Positions 1-10,269 of a stretch of DNA of 18,205 nt are shown piece by piece; positions within the stretch are counted from its first letter, which is position 1; each line of letters opens with the position of its first letter. Location: NCBI RefSeq assembly GCF_000003605.2, contig NW_003135832.1, forward strand, positions 500,094 to 518,298, given 5' to 3'. The notes below the pieces were generated by a model. That model saw only the letters and a program-made list of their open reading frames with translations. It was not told the DNA's origin and did not search any database. The DNA is from Saccoglossus kowalevskii (lineage: Eukaryota > Hemichordata > Enteropneusta > Harrimaniidae). The position numbers and the translations under genes are program-made.

Positions 1-3000
1 AATTACCGTCTACACCCAATGTTACACTGTCACCTACATCCATTCCCGGGATCTCTGTGGTGCTCAATGCCTCCCCCACTCTCCCTGTACCGTCACACAC
101 GCTCCCAGCAACTCCGTGGCGCACATCGCCTCTCCCGATCTCCCTGTACACCTACTCCCGTCATCTCTGTCATGCTCACCGGCTCTCCCGTGCACCATGT
201 ATCGCATATTCAAAAATTTCAAATCTTTGCGGTCGTTTACCGCCACACCCGACGTTACACTGTCATCTATATCCGCTCCCGGCATGTCTGTGTTGTACAA
301 CGCCCCTGCCGACCTCTCTGCACCGCCACACGCGCTCCCGCAATCTGTGTGGTGCCCACCGTCCCACCAAACCACACTGTACCGTCTATTATAAAATCAC
401 AGGCCTTCGTTAACAGCATAATCCCGACATTACACTGTGACCTACACCCGCTCCCGACACCTCCGTGTGCACATCGCCTCTCCCGACCTTCCCGTACAGC
501 CATACCGGCTCCCGTCATTTCTGTAGTGCATACCGTCCCTCACGACCAACCTGTCCCGCCTATTACAACATCCCAGGTATCTGCGATCGTTTACCGAGTA
601 CACCCGATGTTACACTGTCACTTACATCCGCTCCCGTCATCTCCGTGGTGTACAACACCTCTGCCAACATACCAATACCGCCACAACCACTCTTGTAATT
701 TATGTGGTGCTCACCGCTTATCGAATCCACAATGTACCGCCTATTACAAAATCACGGGCCTTTGCGATCGATTACCGCCTGCTTCCGATGTTACATTGTC
801 AGCTAGACCCGCTCCAGTCACCTCTCCCGACCACCCTGTACCGCCTACTACAAAATCCCCGGTCTTTGCGGTTGTTCACCGAGAACATCCGAATTTACAC
901 TGTCACCTGCATCCGCTCCCGACATCTCCGTGGGATAAAACCACACTGTACTGCATATTACAAAATCACCGGCCTTTGCGATCGTTTATCGCCCACTCCC
1001 GACGTTACACTGTCACTTCTACGCACTCTGGACATCTCTAAGTTGCATAGCGCCTCTCTCGACCTCCTTTTACCGCCATGCCGTGATTCTCACTACCTCT
1101 CTCAACCACCTGTGCCACCACACCCACTCCCTGTATCTCCGTGATGCACACCGTCTCTCCTAATCTCCCTGAACACCACCTCCCGTCATCTCAGTGGTGC
1201 TCACCGCCCCTCCCGTCTACCATGTTTCGCCTTTTCAAAAAATTCAAATCTTTGGGATCATTTACCGCCTACACCCGACATTAAACTGTCATCTATATCC
1301 GCTGCCGACATCTCCGTTTTGCACGTCGCCTCTCCCGACCTCCCTGTACAACCTTACCCGCTCCAGTCATCTCTGTGATGCTCACCACCTCTGCCGACCA
1401 CCCTGTACCGCCTATTACAACATCCCAGGTCTTTGCGTCTATGTGATGCACAACACCGCTCCCGACCGCCCTATACCACCTATTACAAAGTCTCCAGTCT
1501 TTGAGATCGTTTATCGCCTACACCCGTCGTTACACTGTCACCTACATCTACTCCCAGCATGGCCGTAGTGTACAACGCCTCCTCCGATCTCCCTGTACCG
1601 CCACACTCACTTCCAGCAACTTCGTGGTGCATCCCGCCTCTCCCGACCTCCGTCTACACCACCTCCCGTCATCTCTGTGTTGCTCACCGCCCCTCCCTTC
1701 AACCATATACCGCTTTTTCAAAAAAATCCCCATCTTTGCGATCGTTTACCGCCTAGACCCGACGTTATTCGTCATCTATATCTGCTCCCGGCATCTCCGT
1801 GTTGTACAACACCCCTGCCGACCTCCTTGCACCGCCACACGCGCTCCTGTCATCTGTGTGATGCCCACCACCCCTCCAAACCACACTGTACTCCCTATTA
1901 TAAAATCACCAGCCTTCGTTTACCGCATAATACCGACGTTACACTGTCACCTACATCCGCTCCCGACATCTCCGTGGTGTTCACCACCTTTCAGGACCAT
2001 TACCTGCCTATTACAACATCCCAGGTATTTTCGATCGTTTGCCGAGGATGCCCGATGTTACACTGTCACCTCCATCCGCTCCCGTCAACTCCGTGGTGTA
2101 CAACGCCTCTGCCGACATCCCTATACCGCGACACCCGCTCTTGTAATCTTTGTGGTGCTCACCGCTTCTCCAAACCACAATGTACTGCATATTACAAAAT
2201 CACGGGCCTTTGCGATCGATTATCACCTACTTCCGATGTTACACCGTCATCTACACCGTTCCCGTCATATCTGTGGTGATCACCATCTCTCCCGACCACC
2301 CTGTGCTGCTATAACTGCTCCCAGCAACTCCGTGGTGCACAACGCCTCTCCCCACCTCTCAGTACCGCCATACCAACTTCCTGTATCTCTGTGGTGCACA
2401 CCGCCTCTCAGGACCTCCATATACAGATGCTTCCGTCATCTCTGTGGTGCTCACTGCCTTTCCCGTGTACCATGTTTCGCCTTTTCAAAACATTCAAATC
2501 TTTGGGATCATTTACCGCCTACACCCGACGTTACACTGTCACCTATATCCGCACCTTGCATCTCTGTGGTGCACGCCGCCTCTCCCAACCTACCTGTACA
2601 CGTGCTTCTGTCATCTCTGTGATGCTCACCACCTCTCACGTCCACAATGTACCGACTATTACTAAATTTCCGATCTTTGCGATTGTATATTGTCTACACC
2701 CGACTTTACACTCTCACCTATATCCGCTCCGGCATCTCCGTCCGTGGTGTACAACGCCTCTGCCGACCTCCCTTCACCACCATACCCGCTCCCGTCATCT
2801 GTGTAGTGCTCACCGCTTCTCCAAACCACAATGTACCGCATATTACAAAATCACGGGCATTTGCGATAGTTTACCGCCTAATCCCGACGTTACACTATCA
2901 CCAACACTCACTACAGACATCTATATGGTGCACATCGCCACTCGCAACCTCCCTTTACCGCCATACCCGATCCCGTTATCTCTGTAGGGCTCACCTCCTC

Positions 3001-3489
3001 TCCCCGCCACCCTGTACCACCTATTACAAAATCCCAGGCCTTTGCGGCCGTTAACCGCCCACACCCGAACCACACCCGTGGTGCACATCGCTTCTCCCGA
3101 CCTCCCTGTGCACCCACACCTGCTCCCAGCAACTCCGTGCAGCTCACCGCCTCACCCGACCCCCCTGTACCGCCATACCCGCTCCCGTCATCTCTTTAGT
3201 GCTCACTGCTTCTCCCCGCCACACTATACCGCCTATTACACAATCCCCGGTCTTTGCGACCGTTAACCGCCCACACCTGACGTTACACTGTCACCTACAT
3301 CCGCTCCCGCATCTCCGTGGTGTACAACATCTCTCCCGATCTTCCTGTGCCGCCAGACCCGCTCCCAGCAACTCCGTTGTGCACACCACCTCTTCCAACA
3401 TCCCTGTACACCTGCCACCATCATCTCTGTAGTGCTCACCGCCTCTCCCGACCATCCTGTTCCGCCAATTACAAAATCCCCGGTCTTTT
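1..3489. repeat. Complex tandem array, ~58-60 bp basic unit with higher-order structure
   Basis: The whole stretch is built from imperfect copies of a ~58-60 bp unit that carries CTCCCGTCATCTCTGTGGTG or a close variant. At least three subtypes recur. Type A contains GACGTTACACTGTCACCTA. Type B contains CGCCTCTCCCGACCTCCCTG. Type C contains CCGCCTATTACAAAATCCC followed by a CTTTGCGATCGTTTACCG-like segment. The TTACACTGTCA block (for example near 22, 255, 430, 610, 791 and 1005) is mostly 173-185 bp apart, about three units, with some intervals near 104-120 and 230-290 bp. This points to a higher-order repeat eroded by gain and loss of units. The plus strand is strongly pyrimidine-rich. CpG is frequent. 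The array is cut by the left edge of the window, so its full size is unknown. Open frames of up to 373 codons occur on the plus strand but follow from the base composition and repetition. Confidence 0.95.
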
Positions 3490-4500
3490 TTCCTGATACA
3501 TGCTTCCTTCCGTAAATTATACAAAAGTTTGTTTGAACATATTGAAAATTATTGTTCGCCAGTTAAACAAGTATTTCAGATATTGTTTGCATTAGAAATA
3601 TATACTGCCATGTAATGTATGCCAGTGTATTGATGCTTGGAAGCTCATGAAAAGCTATTCTAACTGCTCTCACTTACAGGAAATAACAATAAAGACCGAA
3701 GAAAGTCGATGTGTTTTACACTTGAAAACAGGAGCAACAGGTGATGACCAACAGAGAGTTTTTCTCCGTTCTCTGGGTTGACAAGAAACAACATAATATT
3801 TGATGTCAACTATCAATTTTAGCCTGACGGAAAGAAAACCTTTATGTATTTATACTATTTATAGCAGAGATTCCAATGGATTTAATACCGACTTATTTGT
3901 ATTTGGTGGTGTATCATTGAAATGAGAACCTTAATAATCGCTTGTTAGCCCCACTGATTACTTTATTAACACTATAGTATTCGAATTACGTGTAGTGCCT
4001 TTCACGTGGAACAGCAGGAAACGCTATGTGACATAAAAACGTGTAACCTGACTTTAAGGTAGAGATGCAGGTTCGTGGGCACTCAGAGTGATTTATTGTT
4101 TATTTTGATTTTTTGAGTCTTGGCTAGATAGTGTTAAATTTTCGGAGCATTGTCAATGTTGGTACATACTCAAAAATCGATTTTAAAATTGCGAGAATAG
4201 TATTATGTGTCACGTAATGTATAAATCGTGGTCACAGGATTTACCGCCCACTCACCAACAACAACTTTCCTACCACACTATACAGTATGAGGTCACAATG
4301 GTATGTCGTAAAGCTGAATCTCGTACCTGTAAAACATAAAGGCTCATAAAGTCGTGCACTATTAAGTAACCGCTGGTTCGGTTACATTTATTTTTGGTAG
4401 AATGAACTATGACACAACACAACAATTTCAAACAGTGCACGTCTAACAATACTCCTTTGATAGACCGTGAGGTCAAATGTCAAAACAACTGTATCACCCC
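3490..4500. other. AT-rich non-repetitive spacer
   Basis: Base composition changes abruptly at about 3490, from pyrimidine-rich array to AT-rich DNA. I see no recognisable gene, RNA or transposon here. The only structured item is an exon-like segment at 3680-3781, listed separately. Short open frames at 4270-4476 and 4409-4591 are not recognisable, and the second one runs into the 40-bp array. Confidence 0.7.
3680..3781 (+). other. Exon-like segment: splice-acceptor-like site followed by 33 codons and a stop
   Basis: A good acceptor-like context (CTAAC branch-like sequence, pyrimidine tract, then CTTACAG ending at 3679) precedes an open frame of 33 codons starting GAA ATA ACA at 3680 and ending at TGA 3779-3781. 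The frame reads EITIKTEESRCVLHL and continues through GDDQQRVFLRSLG to the stop, a charged, protein-like composition. I do not recognise a family and see no partner exon in the window. A terminal coding exon, a relic or chance are all possible. Open frames of this length are common by chance, so the acceptor is the only real support. Confidence 0.2.
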
Positions 4501-4800
4501 AGCAGTTTTTCACCACTTTTCCACTGTTTTGCAGCTAGTTTTGCGTTTTGCACCACTCTTCAACTATTTTGCACCCAGTTTCGCGTTTTGAACCACTTTT
4601 CCACTGTTTTGCACCTAGTTTCGCGCTTTGCACCACTTTTTCACTATTTTGCATCTAGTTTCGCGTTTTGCGCAACTTTTCCACTGTTTTGCACCTAGTT
4701 TGGCGTTTTGCACCACTTTTCCACTGTTTTGCACCTGGTTTCGCGTTTTGCACCACTTGTCCACTGTTTTTCACCTAGTTTGGCGTTTTGCACCACTTTT
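4501..4800. repeat. 40-bp tandem repeat, about 7.5 copies, no indels
   Basis: The landmark CACCACTTTT and its variants (AACCACTTTT, CGCAACTTTT) start at 4511, 4551, 4591, 4631, 4671, 4711, 4751 and 4791, exactly 40 bp apart each time. The unit continues with CCACTGTTTTGCACCTAGTT and then TCGCGTTTTG. Units differ by a few substitutions. Overlapping frames such as 4477-4698 and 4628-4846 are repeat artefacts: 40 is not a multiple of three, so each copy is read in a different frame. The unit is clearly related to the 41-bp unit at 10866-11745. Confidence 0.96.
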
Positions 4801-5258
4801 AATTCTTAGACAGCAAATTCAACTTTCTCACCCTTTTGTATTCTAATTAATAAGGTGACTAATTAAACACACAATTTGGGTCATTTTTATCGAATTAAAA
4901 ATGGCAGCCAAACCACGGGATGATCTATAATTATTTGCTTCCTCGTAAAAGGCTCTAGCTAGTATATTAGCTTAGTATATTAAAACAGATGTCTGAAGGT
5001 GTAAAGAATTCGATCAAGTGAAATGTGAAATGTGAAACGCGAACCAGCTCTTACAGTACAAATTCTTTGTTTTCGTCTACTAATCTGCAGAGTAATTCCT
5101 AATCGTTATTACACCAGAAATTATTAAGATGTGCGAGATTGTTCGTGGGCTTTATATGCTAGTATTCTAAAAAAATTAGTTTTCTAATTCTGCACTTATA
5201 ACATTTTAAAATATCGGGTTGAGTAACGGATGACTATAGAAACGACTGGTGTGAATGA
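4801..5258. other. AT-rich spacer
   Basis: AT-rich DNA between the 40-bp array and the end of the recognisable minus-strand LINE. It may hold the decayed C-terminal tail and 3' UTR of that element, but I cannot align any part with confidence. A short GTGAAAT/GTGAAAC repetition lies near 5020-5040. Confidence 0.5.
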
Positions 5259-6190
5259 CTAATTTAGTTGAGTTAAGACTTTTTTCCTTTCATATCTGGT
5301 TGCCAGAAAAATCATAGTAGGGAAAAAAGAGTAAATTTCCGCGATATGTTTGTCCAAACGTGCTATACATTTTAGCAAACGTGTAAGACGTGGGCAATCT
5401 ATGGACATGTGCAGCCGACAGAAAAAAACATTCGGCTGTATCACTGTATAACCTGCGGATTGCATGAAATTACCAGTAGAAATGGCGCATTTCAGCAGAC
5501 GTCATTGTAAAACATCCTCTTTTTTGTGTACTGGGGTGTCATAAATACTCTTAAAATTAGGTTTCTCTTTGATGGAGGGAACTTAATGATGAATCTATGC
5601 TGCAGCACATAGTTGATTCATGTAAATTAACAAGAACACGATGAAATCGATCTTTCTTCAGTATCTTTCCAGTTTTAACTATAAAAGTAAAAGTCGTTTC
5701 CAATAAACCAATTGCAAACTTAAAGACCGTGGTTGTTCCAACTGACATTTAAAAGGCGGTCAACACGACCTTTCAATGAACCCGACCACATGCCTTCTGA
5801 CTTATTCATCTTAACTTTAGCATTAGATGCTTGTTGATAACTATGTAGCCAATGTTTTAGTTTGACGAAGTCATCTCTTTTAGTAATAATGAAATCTACA
5901 TCGCCGGTATATTATGGTGATAAGTGAACCAGGCAGTTCAAGACCATTCATTTTATTTCCAGTTCGTATTTTGTGCAGTAGTTGTCCGATGTAAAGTGTG
6001 TGGAGATGTTCAAAAAGCGAGCAGGCCTGGCGAATTCCGCAATCAAAGTTATTTGGAGACATGAGAGCTACCTCCAAAACCAAATACAATGCAATGTATA
6101 AATTAGATAGTCTTGGTGGACACGGTCGAGGCCTATTTCTTTATCTAAAGAAAGAACAGCAAGTTAGCATAGTGAACAGCATCCTGTGTT
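5259..6190 (-). mobile_element. Decayed L1/Tx1-type LINE ORF2 relic (RT motif A to C-terminus)
   Basis: Minus-strand pieces in shifting frames match, in order, the ORF2 protein of Tx1/L1-type non-LTR retrotransposons. QDAVHYAN (6163-6186) lies just before RT motif A, which reads LAVLSLDKEIGLDRV (SLD...LDRV; core 6125-6148). The region around motif B reads DCGIRQACSL (core 6016-6039), where RQGCPL is usual. LLHKIRTGNKMNGLELPGS follows. The catalytic YADD motif is broken to a tyrosine followed, out of frame, by GDVDFIITK (5894-5908). Then come QQASNAKVKMNKSEGMWSG and VSWNNHGLKF, typical of the region after motif C. The C-terminal end reads CPRLTRLLKCIARL, HIAEIYSFFP and TRYERKK (5259-5465), matching the Tx1-type C-terminus. 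About 100 residues between motifs A and B are reduced to a few codons. Multiple frameshifts and stops and the broken active site mean it is dead. The endonuclease and ORF1 are absent. Confidence 0.85.
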
Positions 6191-6629
6191 ACATGTGTTT
6201 CTAAAGGGATTGCAGTAAATCTGATCGAAGTGGATGATTTGATGAAGAATAGTCCGAAAACAAAGAAACAAGGCTTTGCTCAAAATGTTTGGCATAATTC
6301 CATACGACGTACCTACACTTTATGCATTTTTTTTAAATTATGCTAATTTATTCATGGCGTGCAGTCTCTGTACTTCAATTATTTAGTCACAAATGTCAAT
6401 TGTTAGCATTTACTGCTTGTGTAAACTATATGTATGCCATAACACAGTACTTTACATCTCCGGTATAAATCAATTTGGTGTTTGCCATTTGCGTTGACCA
6501 TACCTGAACCGACCCTAAACCAAGACACGTGCATGTTGATATTTTGACTTGTGTCATCACATGGAGATAATTTTAGCTCAATAATAATACTTTCTTGTGC
6601 ACTGTCTGCTAGTAAGTTGGAATGATGTC
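6191..6629. other. AT-rich spacer
   Basis: No ORF, RNA or repeat could be supported here. Upstream parts of the adjacent LINE would be expected on the minus strand, but I could not recognise any beyond about 6190. Confidence 0.5.
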
Positions 6630-6965
6630 AAATAATTAACAAATTGGTGGTAAAATTGTATTAGTTGTTAAATTGAGAGGAATAAGGTCTCTATTAATAT
6701 TGGCCGTGTATTTGCCAGTAAATACCGTCGCTTAATTAGTTTCGCCATTGCAAGTTATTAAATTGGGAGAATAAATTTGTCGACAAATATTTGAAACTTA
6801 TTTTGGTGTAGACAACTGTTCTTTAATTATTTTTCACTATTCCAATTTTTAAATTTAGAGAAAATGTCTCAAATAATATTTGAGACTTATTTAGGTGTAG
6901 AGAACTCGCGTTTAGTCAATTTTCACCATTGCAAATGGTTAAAATAATAAAATAAATAAACTGTT
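6630..6965. repeat. Degenerate ~90-bp tandem repeat, about 3.5 copies
   Basis: The landmark TTAAATTGAGAG and its variants occur at 6668, 6758, 6849 and, more diverged, at 6939, that is 90, 91 and 90 bp apart. Each copy has the order CACCATTGCAA-like, TTAAATTGGGAGAATAAAT-like, AATATTTGAAACTTATTTTG-like, then GTGTAGACAACTG-like (6806 and 6894). The array is AT-rich and diverged, with no coding potential. The first copy is the least certain and sets the left boundary. Confidence 0.85.
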
Positions 6966-6997
6966 ATCATACTTGGAAACATTCTAAACAAAATATA

Positions 6998-7064
6998 AAC
7001 TGTAAATTCGAACCCTCAATCAAGAATTCCACGGAGAGTGTAAATACCACTACACCACAGAGGA
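6998..7064 (-). repeat. tRNA-like segment (tRNA pseudogene or SINE head)
   Basis: On the minus strand, TCCTCTGTGGTGTAGTGGTA (from 7064 down) resembles the 5' end and D arm of Asp/Glu/Gly-type tRNAs and holds an A-box-like TGGTGTAGTGG (7048-7058). About 33 bp further on, GGTTCGAATTT (7004-7014) is a good B box and T loop. The spacing fits a tRNA-derived pol III promoter. The T stem does not pair (GAGGG against TTACA) and the acceptor stem pairs only partly, so this is not a functional tRNA gene. A decayed tRNA pseudogene or the head of a SINE are the likely alternatives; no tail or second copy was found in the window. Confidence 0.6.
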
Positions 7065-7689
7065 TAATCATATGTTGCCTGAATTGTTCTCATAATATGG
7101 TACACGCCATCATGACGCTTCAATTTCTAGGAAAACTGACCGTAACTCTTCTATTCTCTCTTATCACGGTCGGATTTAGTTCTGCTGGATTCGAATCTTT
7201 GTATTAGACGTTTTTTCATTTCCCATGTTTGCCACGCCATAATATGCGACCACCTCCCCGTTTTATTTTGATTTTAGTGAGTGTTGAATGATGTCTTTCT
7301 CGCGCGTCACGCCATGGCCTAGTTTTAACCACGGGGCCATGTTGCAGAAAACTGCGTGACCCTTGACGTGAACCGACTGACTAAATGATCGTTTTGTTTA
7401 ACTGTTAAGCTAGGGTGTATTACCGTTATTATCATTATATTGTCACGTGATTTGTTTCAACTAATTGGTAATGTCTTAAGTATTAACTGACCCCAAATTG
7501 AACAAAAGACCCCAATTGAAGGACATGTATAATGTGACGTCACCAATTCGTATGTAGGTACGACTTCTGGAATTTTGCAATTGGCAATATGTTCTACATA
7601 ATCGTTCTACGTCACTGGTCATTGGTTCTGGTTGAATAAATACTGTATTTACGTGAACAGCATAACTCATTTGCTAATTCCGTTCTTTT
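7065..7689. other. AT-rich spacer
   Basis: No gene is supported. A GGATTCGAATCTTT string near 7187-7200 resembles a B box but has no A box at the right distance. CATGGCC (7314) and GGCCATG (7336) form a short inverted repeat. The minus-strand open frame at 7476-7670 is not recognisable. Confidence 0.5.
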
Positions 7690-7890
7690 CAAAAAACTAC
7701 CGGTCTATCCATGCGTGAGACAGCGTCGAGTTTTCTGCACCAACAATCTTGGCAATACGTTGCATGTAATCGGCTACCTTCTTTGCTTCCAAGTATGAGG
7801 GCGTTCCTCATCAACATCTTGAAGATGGTTCCATCGGCGTCAGACACCATCTTGGTTCGTAGTGGCGAAGGCCAATCTCCAAACCACAAT
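7690..7890 (-). other. GC-richer segment with overlapping open frames, unidentified
   Basis: This ~200 bp stretch is visibly richer in G+C than the AT-rich DNA around it and is open on both strands. On the minus strand one frame reads TKMVSDADGTIFKMLMRNAL, and a second reads EAKKVADYMQRIAKIVGAEN and then STLSHAWIDR before a stop. The switch between two protein-like frames would fit a frameshifted relic of a coding sequence. The plus strand is open from 7711 to 7911 as well. I do not recognise the family and assign no function. A dispersed repeat is an equally good explanation. Confidence 0.25.
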
Positions 7891-7911
7891 CATTTAAAAT
7901 CTTACCGTTGA

Positions 7912-8822
7912 TACAGCAATTGAGGTTTAGCCGGGATCAATGTTCCTTTATGATATCAGGGGTCATACAAGGATAATGAAGATAAAGATGAAGAAGAAAA
8001 CAAAATAGACAATAATACTGAGGCCTATATATTATATATATAGTTTTCCCACATAGTTAGCGGCCGTCACATGCTGTAGTTTTCTTACAAACAAACTTTA
8101 AATAGAATAGAAACTAAATGCGTTTGACGACAAATTTTACAGAAATGCATAGTGAAATTCGAAATTTTGACAACAAACAAATGACACAATGCTGTACATA
8201 CAAAATCTCCCAATCCCTATTCATTAGCACAAGTCAAAAGTTCTACCTTATTCACAAAAAAACACAGAATGAAAATTGATTTGTGTTTCAAGCAAAATTA
8301 GACAGGTAGCCATATACACAAATATGTTTCCACATCTACCATCTCACGACAAACTCATCACGCGATTCTCCTCCTTTTTCAAACATCTCAGACTAAACAA
8401 CGCATTGCAATTTATCAACAAATTGACCAGTCAACCATATAAAGCCCTATACATATGCACACCAATCTATTTTATTGACCTTTAACCTACGGACGGTTAT
8501 TATTGATACAAAAAAAACAGCAACATGTTATTCACTGTAATGGTAAACAATGTTGTCAAAAAATACACAAATAGCCAATTTTCAACATGTAGACAATTTC
8601 TCAAGCAATCATGGAGAAATTCAAACTAGCTATGAATGTCACACATATCTCATGAAAAATGTGAATATACACTAACTAACTTCTCTGTCATTTCATTTAT
8701 ATTCGCATTATTGAAAGGCAACACAAGGCGAAAGTATTCGCTCACTTTCGATAGCCAGTACGCAGTATAGTAGGAAATTTACATGGTCCCTAGAGGGCGC
8801 TCCTGTATACGGTGGTGGCTTG
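7912..8822. other. AT-rich spacer
   Basis: Mostly low-complexity AT-rich DNA, including a TA-rich run near 8027-8042. The open frame at 8276-8485 is not recognisable. A small hairpin, CGAAAGT (8729-8735) with ACTTTCG (8744-8750), is the only other structure noted. Confidence 0.5.
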
Positions 8823-8878
8823 AGCTGGAAAAAGGTATATCACAGAATGGAAGCTGCGGCTAGGCTGCAAGCCATATG
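8823..8878 (+). repeat. Direct repeat motif, copy 1 (~55 bp)
   Basis: It shares AGCTGGAAAA, an AGAATGGAAGCTGCGGCT-like block, a CTGCAAGC block and a terminal TATG, in the same order, with 9006-9054. The copies start 183 bp apart and differ by substitutions and small indels. Together they may be parts of one dispersed repeat. Confidence 0.65.
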
Positions 8879-8908
8879 GGTACAAGTCCAGTCTTATTAC
8901 GATTTGAG
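8823..8908 (+). other. Exon-like segment with strong start context and consensus 5' splice site
   Basis: An ATG at 8847 has A at -3 and G at +4, a strong eukaryotic start context. It opens 20 codons reading MEAAARLQAIWVQVQSYYDL and runs into GAG|GTAAGT, a full splice-donor consensus (exon end 8908, GT at 8909-8910). The segment is richer in G+C than its surroundings. Its first ~55 bp are repeated imperfectly at 9006-9054, so it may belong to a dispersed repeat and not to a gene. No downstream exon was recognised. Confidence 0.25.
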
Positions 8909-9005
8909 GTAAGTTATTGTAATGCTTCATTAATCTAAGGCATCACTGCGTGTAATATTAATGAATTAATTTTAATATTTTATGTCAATACTAGATGTGA
9001 TTTTT

Positions 9006-9054
9006 AGCTGGAAAATCGCAGAGATGAAGCTGCAGCTTGACTGCAAGCACTATG
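9006..9054 (+). repeat. Direct repeat motif, copy 2 (~49 bp)
   Basis: AGCTGGAAAATCGCAGAGAT, then GAAGCTGCAGCTTGACTGCA, then AGCACTATG parallels copy 1 at 8823-8878. Its right edge lies next to the inferred 3' end of the minus-strand LINE at about 9056, so the LINE may have inserted beside or into this repeat. Confidence 0.65.
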
Positions 9055-9599
9055 TTTTGTTTGCTTTTTTAATTTTTGTTTGTATTTAAACAAGGTTTTT
9101 AGTTTTTATTTCGTTTCAATAATATAAACATACACAATATCACATTACATAGTGTTATATGGAAAGAAAAATTGAGAGAAAGAAAAAAAAAGTAAATAAA
9201 TACAAATTTGATGTAGTATAACAACTACATTTGCCCATTAACTATCCAATTATCTAGTTGTTCCTATTTCTGACAATGGATGATCTCTATGTTTTTGTTC
9301 ATTGCGATTTGTAGTTCAATATTTCTATTTTCCCTGATCCAACTTTCATATGCGTATTTCGTTAGATAAATCTTTTCAAACATGCAGGTATATACATATT
9401 TTTTTTAAATAATGTAATACAATGATTTAGTGGTATATTTGCAGGTTCACATATACCTATAATAATATTGTTGACATTACAAACAATATTAGCTATAAGA
9501 GAGTCTTCACAGACCCTTTACATCATTACAGTTAACAAATAGGTGTAACATTTTCCACCGAAAGAATGGTGGATAATTGATTATTTTCCATTTATACAC

Positions 9600-9989
9600 T
9601 TTAACAGTTTATTGCAGTGATTAGGCCTTGTATAATATCGTATTCTGACAAAGTGATACCTTTTCTTTCCAATATTGCCCTTCGTGAAAGTTTCCATTGA
9701 AATCAATTAGTTCTATTATTCTTAATACTTTTTTTCTTGCCAAATTTTTTTGAAATATATTGTTCCATAATATTTGTTTAGCAATTTCAGATGTTTTGTT
9801 TGTAGTGCATGATGTCAAAAGATGACCATTCCCGGAAAATATCATAGTAAAAGTGTGGGATTTGATTTTCAAATTCAGATTCATCATAGTTGCAAAAAAA
9901 CACATGAACCCCTAACTTTTTCAATATATCCTTTCATCCGGCTTGACTATCAGAAACAAACCGTTTCACCCACATAATCTGTAATTTTA
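9600..9989 (-). pseudogene. LINE ORF2 C-terminal domain relic
   Basis: From 9987 downward the minus strand reads KLQIMWVKRFVSDSQAG, one TGA where tryptophan is usual, KDILKKLGVHVFFCNYDESE, NQIPHFYYDIFREWSSF, a frameshift, SEIAKQILWNNIFQ, RIIELIDFNGNFHE and, in another frame, LSEYDIIQGLITAI. This order (W..R, C-Y, P.FY.D...W, LWNN, D..G.F, Y..I..AI) is that of the C-terminus of L1-type ORF2. It joins the endonuclease relic directly, so a deletion removed all RT motifs. Confidence 0.8.
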
Positions 9990-10269
9990 TCTATTCCATT
10001 ACATATAAGATTGTAAATAATAATATTATTTCAGAATTAAATTTCCAGTAAGACTGATCATGTCTGTCCCATGATTCACTCTTAATACAGAGAGTAATAG
10101 CGGAGTGATCTGAAGAGATGGATGTTTTGATATCTACTGACTTTGCATAATCTTGTAGAAATGAACCAATAATCAAGGCGGCATTGTATAACAGGAGATT
10201 TTTGTTTCCATGTGAAGCGTTGGCTGCTCGGATTTTTCATCTGCCAGATGTCCAGTATATCAAAATCCA
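9990..10269 (-). pseudogene. LINE ORF2 apurinic-like endonuclease C-terminal relic
   Basis: The sequence LDIWQMKNPSSQRFTWKQKS, then VIQCRLDYWFIS, then (after a small frameshift near 10155) SVDIKTSISSDHSAITLCI corresponds to the last third of the APE-type endonuclease of L1/Tx1 elements: the W..NP....FTW block, the RLDYW block and the SDHS motif near the active-site histidine. It continues to QSYWKFNSE, the usual linker after the domain. The first two thirds, with the other catalytic residues, are absent. Confidence 0.8.

Noticed and set aside
19-2622. Long plus-strand open frames (340 and 373 codons) in the first array
   Set aside because: They follow the pyrimidine-rich tandem repeat, overlap other open frames in different phases, and resemble no protein; few stop codons are expected from this composition.
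4477-4846. Short open frames rich in FHCFAPSFAF-like repeats
   Set aside because: They are translations of the 40-bp tandem repeat.
7187-7200. Second tRNA-like B box (GGATTCGAATCTTT)
   Set aside because: No A box at a suitable distance on either strand; the palindromic TTCGAA core is common by chance.
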